From NCBI RefSeq assembly GCF_002803155.1, contig NZ_NNBP01000013.1, forward strand, positions 96,514 through 160,513: DNA of 64,000 nucleotides, given 5' to 3'. Below the pieces are notes generated by a model. The model worked only from the letters and a program-made list of their open reading frames with translations, was not told where the DNA came from and did no database searches. Position 1 is the first letter of the stretch; the number at the start of each line of letters is the position of its first letter. Of this stretch, positions 8,414-16,461 are shown one piece after another. The translations under genes were made by a program, and so were the position numbers. The stretch is from Streptomyces sp. CB02959. Lineage in GTDB: Bacteria; Actinomycetota; Actinomycetes; Streptomycetales; Streptomycetaceae.

Positions 8414-8702
8414 ATGCCGGAACAGCGTGTTGTCCTGGCGGGCAGGCGGGCAGGCGGGCAGGCGGGCAGGCGGGCAGGCGGGCAGGCGGGCAGGCGGGCA
8501 GGCGGGGGAACGGGAATCGGGGCCGCCACCGCCCGGCTGCTGCGCACCGCCGGGCACCAGGTCGTGATCTCCGGGCGGCGGCCCGAGCCGCTAGCGGGGC
8601 GTGGAGCCGCCGCTGCTGCGCTCGGCGAACGTCGACGGCGGCCACGAGTGGAACGGGCGCGTGATGACGGAGTACCGGGACCGGATCTTCTACCGCCGCT
8701 GA
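8414..8702 (+). pseudogene. SDR-type oxidoreductase fragment with repeat insertion, fused to unrelated 3' remnant
   Basis: The ATG at 8414 opens MPEQRVVLAG and, after a low-complexity Arg/Ala/Gly/Gln run, continues GGGTGIGAATARLL and VVISGRRPEPL, the classical NAD(P)-binding start of a short-chain dehydrogenase (TGxxxGIG, then strand 2 with GRR). The expected VTGGGTGIG is thus split by the tandem repeat. After PEPL the SDR similarity stops. The DNA then continues, in another frame, with a piece ending VMTEYRDRIFYRR-stop, which looks like the C-terminus of an unrelated protein. Only about 40 SDR codons survive of ~240, so it cannot be functional. Confidence 0.65.
8437..8506 (+). repeat. 8-bp tandem repeat GGCGGGCA, eight copies plus partial
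   Basis: Eight perfect tandem copies of GGCGGGCA (8437-8500) and a partial GGCGGG. The unit is not a multiple of three, so each gain or loss of a copy shifts the frame; the present number keeps the SDR start in frame with its glycine motif. The repeat seems to have expanded from the glycine-rich loop codons themselves. Confidence 0.95.
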
Positions 8703-8726
8703 TCCACCGGGCCGCCGGCCGCCCCG

Positions 8727-9911
8727 CTACGGGCACGTCGGCAGCACGACCCGGACCGTCAGTCCGCCACCCGGGTTCGCCGTCGCACTCGCCTCGCCGC
8801 CGTGCGCCCTCGCGATCGACGCCACGATGGAGAGCCCCAGGCCGGCCCCCTCACCGGGAGCGTGGCGGCGGGCCTGCGCCCGGCGGAACGGCTCGAACAG
8901 CAGCGGCACGGTCGCCGGGTCCACCACCGGCCCGGTGTTGGCGACCTCCAGACCGCCCGGCCCCACCCGGACCCGTACCGTCCCGCCGGGGTGGTTGTGA
9001 CGCAGCGCGTTGGCGACCAGGTTGTGCACGAGTTGGCCCAGCAGGACCGGGTCACCCTCGACCGACACCGGCCGAGCCTCCGCCTCGACAGTGATGGACC
9101 GTGCCTTCGCCTCCGCCTCCAGCGCCTCGGTCACCGTGGCCGCGGTCGCGTCCAGGCCGACCCGTTCGCGCCGCCGCAGGCCCTCGTCGGAAACCGCGAG
9201 GAGCAGCAGGCCCTCGATGAGCTGCTCGCTGTCGGCGGCGGTGTCGATGAGCTTGTCCCGGATCCAGGCGACCTTCTCGGGCGGCGGGTCGTCGGCGAGG
9301 CCGATCTCGGCTGCGGCCCGCTGCACGGCGAGCGGGGTGCGCAGCTCGTGGGCGGCGTTGGCGGCGAACCGCTGCCGGGCGGCGACCAGCTCCTCGATCC
9401 GGTCGAGCATCCCGTCGAAGGTGTCGGCCAGTTCCTTGAGCTCGCCGGGCGGGGCCTTCAGCGCGAGGCGTTCGTGCAGGTTGCTGCCGGAGAGCCGGCG
9501 GGCGCGGGCGGTGATGACGCCGACCGGCCGCAGCACCCGGCCCGCCATCCACCAGGCGAGCGCGACGGAGAGCACCGAGTAGACGGCGAGGGAGACCCCG
9601 GAGACCATCAGCAGCTGGTTGAGCGCGGCGCCCCCGGCCGCGGTGGTGACCCTCTTCGCCACCGCGGCCTGCCCGGGTTCCATGACCCCGGTCTGCGCCC
9701 AGTCCGACGACGGCGGCTCGGGCGTGGAGGCCACGCCCGACCGGACGGCGGGGGCGGTGGCCCCGTCGGGGACCGCCGGGGCCACCGCAGTCAGCACACT
9801 GGCATAGAGGCCCTCGCTGACCAGCAGGTAGACCAGCCCCACGAGCAGGGCGCCGGCCAGCACCAGCAGTCCGCCGTACAGCGCGGTGAGCCGGGCGCGC
9901 TCGCTGCTCAC
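8727..9911 (-). CDS. sensor histidine kinase (two-component system)
   Basis: 394-residue membrane kinase: first TM about residues 10-32, extracytoplasmic loop to ~100, second TM (~103-125), HAMP (RVLRPVGVITARARRLS), H box NAAHELRTPLAVQ with the phospho-accepting His, N box LVHNLVANALRHNHPGG, and G box EGAGLGLSIVASIARAHGG. It autophosphorylates on the H-box His and passes phosphate to the response regulator, whose stop overlaps this start (ATGA). Divergent from a lipoprotein/adaptor/ABC operon, which it probably controls; the extracytoplasmic signal is unknown. Confidence 0.95.
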   Translation of the reverse strand: MSSERARLTALYGGLLVLAGALLVGLVYLLVSEGLYASVLTAVAPAVPDGATAPAVRSGVASTPEPPSSDWAQTGVMEPGQAAVAKRVTTAAGGAALNQLLMVSGVSLAVYSVLSVALAWWMAGRVLRPVGVITARARRLSGSNLHERLALKAPPGELKELADTFDGMLDRIEELVAARQRFAANAAHELRTPLAVQRAAAEIGLADDPPPEKVAWIRDKLIDTAADSEQLIEGLLLLAVSDEGLRRRERVGLDATAATVTEALEAEAKARSITVEAEARPVSVEGDPVLLGQLVHNLVANALRHNHPGGTVRVRVGPGGLEVANTGPVVDPATVPLLFEPFRRAQARRHAPGEGAGLGLSIVASIARAHGGEASATANPGGGLTVRVVLPTCP

Positions 9912-10672
9912 CGGCTCTCCCCCGGCCGGTTCGCAGAGCCGTCGTCCGGCTGGTCCGCGGGCCCGCTCACCGGTCCGGTCGCGGGGCCGTGGTCCCCCGG
10001 CGCGTCAGTGGGGCCGTTCCCGATGCGGTAGCCGGCCCCCGGGACCGTGTCGATCACCGGGGGCGCGCCCAGTTTGGCGCGGAGCTTTGACAGGGTGACC
10101 CGGACCGCGTTGGTGCGGTAGCCGGTGTCCTCCTCCCACACCTCCTCGATCAGGTCGTCGCCGCTGACGACCGCGCCCTCGGCCCGCAGCAAGGTCTCCA
10201 GCACGGCGAACTCCTTGCGGGAGAGCGAGAGGTAGCGGCCGTCGCGGCAGACCTGGCGGCGGGCGGTGTCGAGCGTCAGCCCGGCCCGTTCCAGGACCGG
10301 CGGGAGAGCGGGGCGGGCACGGCGGCCGAGCGCCAGGACCCGGGCGAGGAGTTCGTCGTACGCGAACGGTTTGGTCAGGTAGTCGTCGGCGCCGAGCCCG
10401 AGGCCGGCCACCCGGTCCCGTACCGTCCCGGACGCGGTGAGCATCAGGATCCGGGTCAGCAGGCGCATGCCGACGACCCGCCGGCACACCTCGTCGCCGT
10501 GCAGCCCCGGCAGATCGCGGTCGAGGATCATCACGTCGTACGCGCCGAACCGAAGTCGGTCCAGCGCCGCCCGGCCGTCGGGGGCGATGTCCACCGCGAC
10601 GGCGTCGCGGCGCAGCCCCTCGGCGATCATTCCGGCCAGGAATTCCTCGTCCTCCACCACCAGCACACGCAT
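9908..10672 (-). CDS. OmpR/PhoB-type response regulator
   Basis: 254 residues: receiver domain with VVEDEEFL at the N-terminus, phospho-acceptor Asp in MILDRDLPG, conserved Thr in MLTASG and Lys in DDYLTKPFAYDELL, then a winged-helix DNA-binding domain (LSRKEFAVLETLLRAEG, then TNAVRVTLSKLRAKLG). Translationally coupled to the downstream kinase. The 127-base divergent spacer to the lipoprotein gene must hold its likely target promoter and autoregulatory sites; no clear direct repeat was picked out by eye. Confidence 0.95.
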   Translation of the reverse strand: MRVLVVEDEEFLAGMIAEGLRRDAVAVDIAPDGRAALDRLRFGAYDVMILDRDLPGLHGDEVCRRVVGMRLLTRILMLTASGTVRDRVAGLGLGADDYLTKPFAYDELLARVLALGRRARPALPPVLERAGLTLDTARRQVCRDGRYLSLSRKEFAVLETLLRAEGAVVSGDDLIEEVWEEDTGYRTNAVRVTLSKLRAKLGAPPVIDTVPGAGYRIGNGPTDAPGDHGPATGPVSGPADQPDDGSANRPGESR

Positions 10673-10799
10673 GAGTCCTGTTTAACCCAAAGCGATGTTT
10701 CGTCGGTGTAAGCATCCGGGCTGAGAGAAACGAAACCGCGTCCTCGCACACGCTCAAGCCGTACGTATCCGGCCTGTCAGCAACGGACGAGGAGTCCTC

Positions 10800-11330
10800 A
10801 TGAACCCGACCATTTCCCGCCGGACCACCTCCCGCACACAAAGCCGCGGCGTCGTCGCCGCCTGCCTGATCGCCGCCGCCGTCGTCCTGTCGGCCACCGC
10901 CTGCTCGGGCGACGGCGGCGGAAGCGGAAGCGGAACCAAGAGCGGCGGCTCTGCTTCGGACACCAAAAAGACGGACGCGGACCGGGCCCTGGAGCACCGG
11001 AAGTGTCTGCGGGAGCAGGGCCTGGACGTCCCGGAGCCGAAGCCGGGCGAGGACGGCCGCGGAATGACCATCAAGGGCGGCGGCAAGAGCAAGAAGGAGA
11101 TGGAGAAGGCGTTCAAGGCATGCCAGGACAAATCAGTCGGCGGGGCCAAGGAGATCACCCAGGCCCAGAAGGACAAGATGCTCGCCTTCGCCCGGTGCAT
11201 GCGCAAGAACGGCATCGACATGCCCGACCCGAAGTTCGAGGGCGGGATGGCGCAGGCGCCCGCCGTACAGCAGAAGGACATGAAGAAGTTCGAGAAGGCC
11301 AACGCGGCGTGCGAAAGTGCCGGGCGATGA
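10800..11330 (+). CDS. putative lipoprotein, first gene of ABC export operon
   Basis: 176-residue exported lipoprotein. The signal peptide ends in ATACSGDGG (lipobox Cys near residue 36), followed by a Gly/Ser linker and a Lys-rich, Cys-containing domain with two similar segments (HRKCLREQGLDVPEPK and FARCMRKNGIDMPDPK), suggesting an internal duplication. GAGGAG precedes the ATG. It overlaps the adaptor gene by ATGA. Such small paired-Cys lipoproteins commonly precede peptidoglycan-binding adaptors and MacB-like ABC transporters beside two-component systems; a sensing or substrate-handling role is inferred. Confidence 0.8.
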   Translation: MNPTISRRTTSRTQSRGVVAACLIAAAVVLSATACSGDGGGSGSGTKSGGSASDTKKTDADRALEHRKCLREQGLDVPEPKPGEDGRGMTIKGGGKSKKEMEKAFKACQDKSVGGAKEITQAQKDKMLAFARCMRKNGIDMPDPKFEGGMAQAPAVQQKDMKKFEKANAACESAGR

Positions 11331-12385
11331 GGCGCGGACGCGTCATGGTGGCCGCCGCGGCAATACTCGCCGTGGCGTCCGGGTCACTGGCTCTCACCCA
11401 GTTCGGCTCCGCCGGGGAGACGGGCGGCCCGAGGAACACCGGGCTGCCCCCGGCCACCGCCGCGGTCGAGCGCCGCGACCTGCACGACAGCGCCCAGGCG
11501 GACGGAACGCTCGGCTACGACAAGCAGCGCAAGGTCAACGCGGGCGCGGCAGGCACCATGACCTGGACCCCGCGCACCGGCTCGACCGTCAAGCGGAACG
11601 AGCGGCTGTACGAGGTCAACGGCCGGGCGGTGTGGCTGATGTACGGCTCGGTGCCGATGTACCGGACTCTGAAGCCCGGCGACCGGGGCCGGGACGTGGA
11701 GCAGCTGGAGCGCAACCTCGCGCAGCTCGGCTACACCGGCTTCACCCCGGACGACGAGTACACCGAGCTGACCGCGGCCGCCGTCAAGCGCTGGCAGAAG
11801 TCCCACGACAGCAAGCAGACCGGAACGGTGGGGCCGCAGGACATCGCCTTCTCCCCGGCGGAGGTCCGGATCAAGAGCGTCGAGGCAGCCGTCGGCGAAC
11901 TGGCCCAGCCCGGCGCTCCGGTCCTCACCACGACCGGCTCCGAGCGCATCGTGACGTTCGAGCTCGACGTCGCCGAGACCCAGCTCGCCAAGGCGGGCAC
12001 CAAGGTCACCGTGGATCTGCCGGACGGCAGCAGCGCGGCCGGGTCGGTCTCCTCGGTCGGCCGGACGGCGAAGCCCGGCAAGGACCCGCAGGACAACAGC
12101 CCCAAGGTCACCCTGACCGTCTCCTTCGACAAGCCGGACAAGGTCGGCGGCTTCGACCAGGCGCCGGTCACGGTGAACCTGACCGGCGAACTGCACAAGG
12201 ACGTCCTCAGCGTCCCGGTGAACGCGCTGCTCGCGCTGCCCGGCGGCGGCTTCGGCCTCCAGGTCGTCCAGGGCGGCACGGTCCGCGACGTGAAGGTCGA
12301 GCTCGGCATGTTCGCCGAGGGCCGGGTCGAGGTGTCCGGCGGCGGGCTGCGCGAGGGCATGAAGGTCGGGGTGCCGAAGATATGA
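11327..12385 (+). CDS. peptidoglycan-binding periplasmic-adaptor-like protein of ABC exporter
   Basis: 352 residues with an N-terminal signal anchor (MVAAAAILAVASGSLAL). Residues ~40-110 are adaptor-like (RRDLHDSAQADGTLGY, GTMTWTPRTGSTVKRNERLY). Residues ~113-165 form a PG_binding_1 domain (LKPGDRGRDVEQLERNLAQLGY). The C-terminal half is a MacA/HlyD-like beta-barrel (VLSVPVNALLALPGGGFGLQVV). It likely links the MacB-type transporter to the cell wall. Overlaps both neighbours by 4 bases, so expression is tightly coupled. Confidence 0.88.
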   Translation: MRRGRVMVAAAAILAVASGSLALTQFGSAGETGGPRNTGLPPATAAVERRDLHDSAQADGTLGYDKQRKVNAGAAGTMTWTPRTGSTVKRNERLYEVNGRAVWLMYGSVPMYRTLKPGDRGRDVEQLERNLAQLGYTGFTPDDEYTELTAAAVKRWQKSHDSKQTGTVGPQDIAFSPAEVRIKSVEAAVGELAQPGAPVLTTTGSERIVTFELDVAETQLAKAGTKVTVDLPDGSSAAGSVSSVGRTAKPGKDPQDNSPKVTLTVSFDKPDKVGGFDQAPVTVNLTGELHKDVLSVPVNALLALPGGGFGLQVVQGGTVRDVKVELGMFAEGRVEVSGGGLREGMKVGVPKI

Positions 12386-13164
12386 GCACGGTCGTCGGCC
12401 TCAGGGCCGTCACCAAGGAGTACCCGGGCCCGGTCGCCGCCCTGCGCGGCGTGGACCTCACCGTCGAGGAGGGCGAACTCCTCGGCATCGTCGGCCCGTC
12501 CGGCTCCGGCAAGTCCACGCTGCTGCACATCATCGGCACCCTGGACCGCCCCACCGCCGGGTCCGTCCACATCGCGGGGCACGACGTGGCGGCGCTCTCC
12601 GACCGCAGGCTCTCCGCGCTGCGTGCCCAGCACGTCGGCTTCGTCTTCCAGGCGTTCCACCTGGTGCCGGGTGTCAGCGCCCGCGACAACGTCGCGGAGG
12701 GCCTGCTGTACTCGGGCCTGTCCCGTGCCGTACGCCGCCGCAGGGCCGCCGAAGCGCTGGAGCGGGTCGGGCTCGCCGACCGCCTCGACCACAAGCCGCA
12801 CCAGCTCTCCGGCGGACAGAAGCAGCGGGTCGCCATCGCGCGGGCCGTCGTGGGGGAACCCGCGCTGCTGCTGGCCGACGAACCGACCGGGGCACTCGAC
12901 TCGGCGTCCGGGGAAGCGGTGATGAAGCTGCTGCGCGACCTCAACCGGGAGGGCGCCACCATCGCGGTGATCACGCACGACACCGAGATCGCCCGGGACC
13001 TGCCGCGCGAGGTGCGCATCCGGGACGGCCAGGTGGTCGCGGACGTACGCAATCCGTCCGCGGACGTACGCAATCCGTCCGCGGGAATGCGCGATCCGTC
13101 CACGGATGTGCGCGACGGCTCCGGGAACGGCCGCTCCCCCGCCGCGACGGGAGCGGACCAGTGA
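12382..13164 (+). CDS. ABC transporter ATP-binding protein (MacB/LolD type)
   Basis: 260 residues with Walker A GPSGSGKST (~35-43), Q loop VFQAFHLVPG, signature LSGGQKQRVAIARA, Walker B LLLADEPTGALD and switch His in ITHDTEIA: a complete, active-looking ATPase. It pairs with the following permease to export peptides, antibiotics or lipids. Unusual: a ~40-residue C-terminal tail carries four 7-residue repeats of the type ADVRNPS, encoded by 21-bp tandem repeats. Standard members end near the point where this tail starts. Confidence 0.95.
   Translation: MSTVVGLRAVTKEYPGPVAALRGVDLTVEEGELLGIVGPSGSGKSTLLHIIGTLDRPTAGSVHIAGHDVAALSDRRLSALRAQHVGFVFQAFHLVPGVSARDNVAEGLLYSGLSRAVRRRRAAEALERVGLADRLDHKPHQLSGGQKQRVAIARAVVGEPALLLADEPTGALDSASGEAVMKLLRDLNREGATIAVITHDTEIARDLPREVRIRDGQVVADVRNPSADVRNPSAGMRDPSTDVRDGSGNGRSPAATGADQ
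13039..13122 (+). repeat. 21-bp in-frame tandem repeat in ABC ATPase tail
   Basis: Four contiguous 21-bp units: 13039-13059 and 13060-13080 are identical, 13081-13101 and 13102-13122 are diverged. They keep frame and encode ADVRNPS, ADVRNPS, AGMRDPS and TDVRDGS. Identity of the first two suggests recent duplication. Confidence 0.9.
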
Positions 13165-14390
13165 GGGCGCGGCGCGCGGACCGCGAGGCCGGCGGCCGGG
13201 GGCGGCTGAAAGCGGCCCGGCTCGGCCCCCGGGACGTACTGCACGTCGGCTCGGCGGGGCTGCGCAGCCGGCCGATGCGGGTCGTGCTCTCCGCCCTGGG
13301 CATCGCCATCGGCATCGCGACGATGATCTCGGTGGTGGGCATCTCCGCCTCCAGCCAGGCCCAGCTGCTCCGGGAACTCGACAAGCTGGGCACCAACCTG
13401 CTCGTGGCCTCCCCCGGCGAGTCGATGTTCGCCGGGCAGGACGTCAAGCTGCCCGAGGACGCCGTCGGGATGGTGGGCCGCATCAAGGGCGTCCAGGAGG
13501 TGGGCGCGACCGCCGACCTCGACACGACCGCACGCCGCAACGAGAAGATCGACAAGGACGACACGGGCGGGATCGTCGTCAAGGCGACCACCGGCGACCT
13601 GCTGCGGGTGCTGCGCGGCGAGGTCCACAGCGGCAGCTGGCTCAACAACGCGACCGGACGCTACCCCTCCGTAGTGCTCGGCCATGTCTCCGCGGAGCGT
13701 CTCGGCATCACCGCTCCGGGCCAGCAGGTGTGGATCGGCAACCGGTACTTCACCGTGGTCGGCATCCTCGCCCCGCTGCCGCTCGCCCCGGAGATCGAAC
13801 GCTCCGCCCTGGTCGGCTGGGAGGGTGCGAAGCGCCTGCTGGGCTTCAAGGGCCACCCGACGTCGGTGTACGAGCGCTCGGCCGACGCGGCGGTGCAGGA
13901 CGTGCGCAAGGTCATGGCGGCGACGGTCGACCCGCAGAACCCGCAGAACGTGAAGGTCACCGACCCGTCGTCGGCGCTCCAGGCCAAGGCGGCGACCGAG
14001 GGGGCGTTCAGCAGCATGCTGCTGGGCCTGGGCGGCATCGCGCTGCTCGTCGGCGGCGTCGGGGTCGCCAACACCATGATCATCTCGGTGCTGGAGCGGC
14101 GGTACGAGATCGGGCTGCGCCGCTCGCTCGGCGCGACCCGGGGCCAGATCCGCATCCAGTTCGTCACGGAGTCGCTGATGCTCTCCGGCCTGGGCGGCCT
14201 GGCGGGCGTGGCGCTCGGCGCGGCGGCGACCGGGGTGTACGCGTACTCCGGCGGGCTGCCCTGGGTGGTGCCGCCGTGGGCGGTCGGCGGTGGCTTCGGC
14301 GCGACGCTGGTGATCGGCACGATCGCGGGCCTCTACCCCGCGGTGCGGGCGTCCCGTCTCTCACCGACGCTGGCGCTGCACGCGGCGTGA
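13161..14390 (+). CDS. ABC transporter permease (MacB/FtsX family)
   Basis: 409 residues. First TM about 47-68 (VVLSALGIAIGIATMISVVG), a large extracytoplasmic MacB_PCD domain (~70-285), then the FtsX core of three TMs (LLGLGGIALLVGGVGVANTMI, then ESLMLSGLGGLAGVALGAAAT, then GATLVIGTIAGLYPAVRAS). MIISVLERRYEIGLRRSLGATRGQI is the family cytoplasmic signature. It forms the exporter with the adjacent ATPase and adaptor. ATG overlaps the ATPase stop. A GC-rich inverted repeat follows (CCGGGC and GCCCGG about 14416-14440) that may terminate the operon. Confidence 0.95.
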   Translation: MRARRADREAGGRGRLKAARLGPRDVLHVGSAGLRSRPMRVVLSALGIAIGIATMISVVGISASSQAQLLRELDKLGTNLLVASPGESMFAGQDVKLPEDAVGMVGRIKGVQEVGATADLDTTARRNEKIDKDDTGGIVVKATTGDLLRVLRGEVHSGSWLNNATGRYPSVVLGHVSAERLGITAPGQQVWIGNRYFTVVGILAPLPLAPEIERSALVGWEGAKRLLGFKGHPTSVYERSADAAVQDVRKVMAATVDPQNPQNVKVTDPSSALQAKAATEGAFSSMLLGLGGIALLVGGVGVANTMIISVLERRYEIGLRRSLGATRGQIRIQFVTESLMLSGLGGLAGVALGAAATGVYAYSGGLPWVVPPWAVGGGFGATLVIGTIAGLYPAVRASRLSPTLALHAA

Positions 14391-14463
14391 GGACGGGCCC
14401 CGGCCGGGGGCGGTGCCGGGCTCCGCGACGGGGCCCGGCGTCGCCCCGGCCGGACCGCGTCGC

Positions 14464-14835
14464 CTACGGCCGCTTCGTCACTGCCAGGTCGACCGCCCCC
14501 GCGACCCGAGCCGCCACCGTCTCCGCGTACGCCGCGTCCGGCCGCTCGAAAGCGGTGCGATGGGCGGAGCGCAGAAACGTCACCACACCCAGCGTGCGCC
14601 CCCTGCTCCGCAGCACCGCGCACAGCGCGTGCACCGAATCGCCCGGCCACTGCCGTTCGGCCGCCCATACCCCGGCCTCCTGCCCCGCCCCCGCACTGGC
14701 CCGCACCGAACCGGTACGGGCCACCGCCTGAAGGGCCGGATGGCCCGCCGTGTACCGCAGCGGAACGCCGCCACCGGCCACCGGCAGGCACGGCCCCGGC
14801 TCACCGGACGGGGTCGCCGCCACCCGCACCTGGCG
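14464..14835 (-). pseudogene. GAF-domain protein, 3' remnant
   Basis: About 120 C-terminal codons with a GAF-like pattern: ALQAVARTGSVRASAGAG, WPGDSVHALCAVLRSRGRTLGVVTFLR, and FERPDAAYAETVAARVAGAVDLAV. This resembles the GAF module of streptomycete SpoIIE-type phosphatases and sensor kinases. Upstream of about 14835 the similarity stops and an unrelated membrane-protein frame begins, so the gene was beheaded by arrival of the accessory DNA. This marks the left edge of the mosaic region. Confidence 0.6.
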
Positions 14836-15091
14836 AGGCCGGTGATCTGCCAGAGGGTGTAGGCGGTGGAGGCGCTGACGGCCAGGTGCTGGGTGTGGGC
14901 GGCGAGGTAGGTGCGGATGGGCTGGTCGATCACGGCCCACAGGCCGGTGGTGGTTTCGGTGCCAATCTGCACGCCCGGGACGGCGGTGAACAACTGGTTT
15001 ACCGCTGTGGTGAGGATGCCGGCGGCGGCGTTCAGCAGCACGAGGAGCGCGGCGATACTGGCGAGGGCGAGGGCGGCTTTGATCCAATGGG
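14836..15091 (-). pseudogene. membrane protein of a conjugative or plasmid-like element, cut by mobile element
   Basis: A minus-strand frame reads HWIKAALALASIAALLVLLN, GILTTAVNQLFTAVPG, TTTGLWAVIDQPIRTYLA, and AVSASTAYTLWQITGLA: a membrane helix near the start, then a pattern I associate with small membrane proteins of streptomycete integrative elements. Its 5' end stops at the element end at 15092. Joining base 15091 to base 22341 restores an ATG and the start MAHSHWIK, so the 7.25 kb element split this gene inside its first four codons. Its 3' end is lost at the GAF remnant. Confidence 0.65.
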
Positions 15092-15118
15092 TTCTCCAGA
15101 CACTCAGAACTGTCTCAT
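15092..15118 (+). repeat. element end copy 1 (outer left)
   Basis: TTCTCCAGAC (15092-15101), 9-base spacer, TGTCTCAT (15111-15118). Same orientation as copy 2; inverted relative to copy 3. Confidence 0.85.
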
Positions 15119-15182
15119 CGAGTGGATGTCGGGCCGGGAAAAGCCGTCGCCCAACGTCATGCTGGTGCGGCAGGCTCGGGTC

Positions 15183-16286
15183 ATGACCACGCCGTCCTTC
15201 ATTCCCGGGCTGGAACTCTCCCGTCGCTTCTACAACGAAGCCGTCCGGCCCCTGCTGGACGAGGCCGCCCCCGGCATGCCTCACTCCGCCGCCCGCCTCG
15301 GCAGCGGCTCGGAGGTCCTGGGGTTCGACACCGCCCGTTCCGCCGACCACGAGTGGGGACCCCGCCTCCAGCTTCTCCTGAGCCCGGAAGATGCCACCCG
15401 CTGCGGGGCGGTGATCAAGGACCTGCTCTCCGCACGTCTGCCGAAGACCTTCTACGGCTACCCCACGCACTTCGCCGGCACAGCCGAGGCGGAAATCCGC
15501 GTCATGCAGGCGACCGACGGGCCGGTGCACCACCGCGTCGACATCACCGACCCAGCCACCTGGTTCATCGCGCAACTGGGGTTCGACCCCGGCCAGGGCG
15601 TCACCCTGGCCGACTGGCTGGCCACCCCCACGCAGCGGCTTGCCGAAGTCACCGCCGGCGCCATCTTCCACGACGGCCTCGGCCGGCTCATCCCGGCCCG
15701 CGCACAGCTCGCCTGGTATCCCCACGATCTCTGGCTCCACGTGCTTGCCTGCCAGTGGCAACGCATCTCCCAGGAGGAGGCCTTCGTCGGCCGCTGCGGC
15801 GAAGTGGACGACGAACTCGGCTCCGCCGTCGTAGCCGCCCGTCTGGTCCGCGATCTGATGCGGCTCTGCCTGCTCATGGACCGCCGCTACCCGCCGTACA
15901 GCAAATGGCTCGGAAGCGCCTTCGCTCACACCCCGCAGGCAGCGGTCCTCACACCTGCCCTCTCCGCAGCCCTCACCGCCACCGACTGGCACACCCGCGA
16001 GCACCACCTGGCCCGCGCCTACGAAACCGTCGCCGCCGGCCACAACCATCTCGGCCTCACCGACCCGGTCGACCCCACCACGCGCAGCTACCACAGCAGA
16101 CCGTTCCAGGTCTTGCACGCCGAACGCTTCACCGCGGCGTTGACGGCTCGTATCACCGATCCAGCCGTCCGCGCACTGCCGCTGACCGGCACCGTCGACC
16201 AGTTCATCGACAGCACCGACGTCCTCAGCCACCCAGGACAGGCACGAGCGGTGACCCGGGCCACCACCTCCGTCCCACAGTCGTGA
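15183..16286 (+). CDS. DUF4037 domain protein, probable passenger gene
   Basis: 367-residue cytosolic protein. It opens TTPSFIPGLELSRRFYNEAV and continues AARLGSGSEVLGFDTARSADHEWGPRLQLLL. The GSGSE and D-H-E-W pattern is typical of DUF4037 proteins, which have a nucleotidyltransferase-like N-terminal fold and a helical C-terminal half (here AGHNHLGLTDPVDP and FQVLHAERF). Start at 15183 is the most conserved; an ATG at 15159 is possible. It lies between two directly repeated element ends, so it looks like cargo. Activity unknown: nucleotide or antibiotic modification, or a toxin-like role, would be guesses. Confidence 0.75.
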   Translation: MTTPSFIPGLELSRRFYNEAVRPLLDEAAPGMPHSAARLGSGSEVLGFDTARSADHEWGPRLQLLLSPEDATRCGAVIKDLLSARLPKTFYGYPTHFAGTAEAEIRVMQATDGPVHHRVDITDPATWFIAQLGFDPGQGVTLADWLATPTQRLAEVTAGAIFHDGLGRLIPARAQLAWYPHDLWLHVLACQWQRISQEEAFVGRCGEVDDELGSAVVAARLVRDLMRLCLLMDRRYPPYSKWLGSAFAHTPQAAVLTPALSAALTATDWHTREHHLARAYETVAAGHNHLGLTDPVDPTTRSYHSRPFQVLHAERFTAALTARITDPAVRALPLTGTVDQFIDSTDVLSHPGQARAVTRATTSVPQS

Positions 16287-16338
16287 CGTCTGACGACATG
16301 CCCAGCCTGCGATCCGCACGCCGTTACGTACTCATTGC

Positions 16339-16364
16339 TTCTCCAGACATCGAGGGTGTCTCAT
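16339..16364 (+). repeat. element end copy 2 (inner left)
   Basis: TTCTCCAGAC (16339-16348), 8-base spacer, TGTCTCAT (16357-16364). Sits 53 bases after the DUF4037 stop and 98 bases before the first recombinase start. Confidence 0.85.
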
Positions 16365-16461
16365 CTGGGTGAGATCTTGTGCGCCCCGTAGCGATCGCAG
16401 TGATCTTCCGTTGGTGTGACTGCGTACGTGCGAACGTGCTCAGGTCGGTACGGGAGGGTCG

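Noticed and set aside
14580..16319. Long minus-strand open frame across the DUF4037 gene
   Set aside because: Only the 14836-15091 part shows a real protein pattern; the rest is antisense to the DUF4037 gene.
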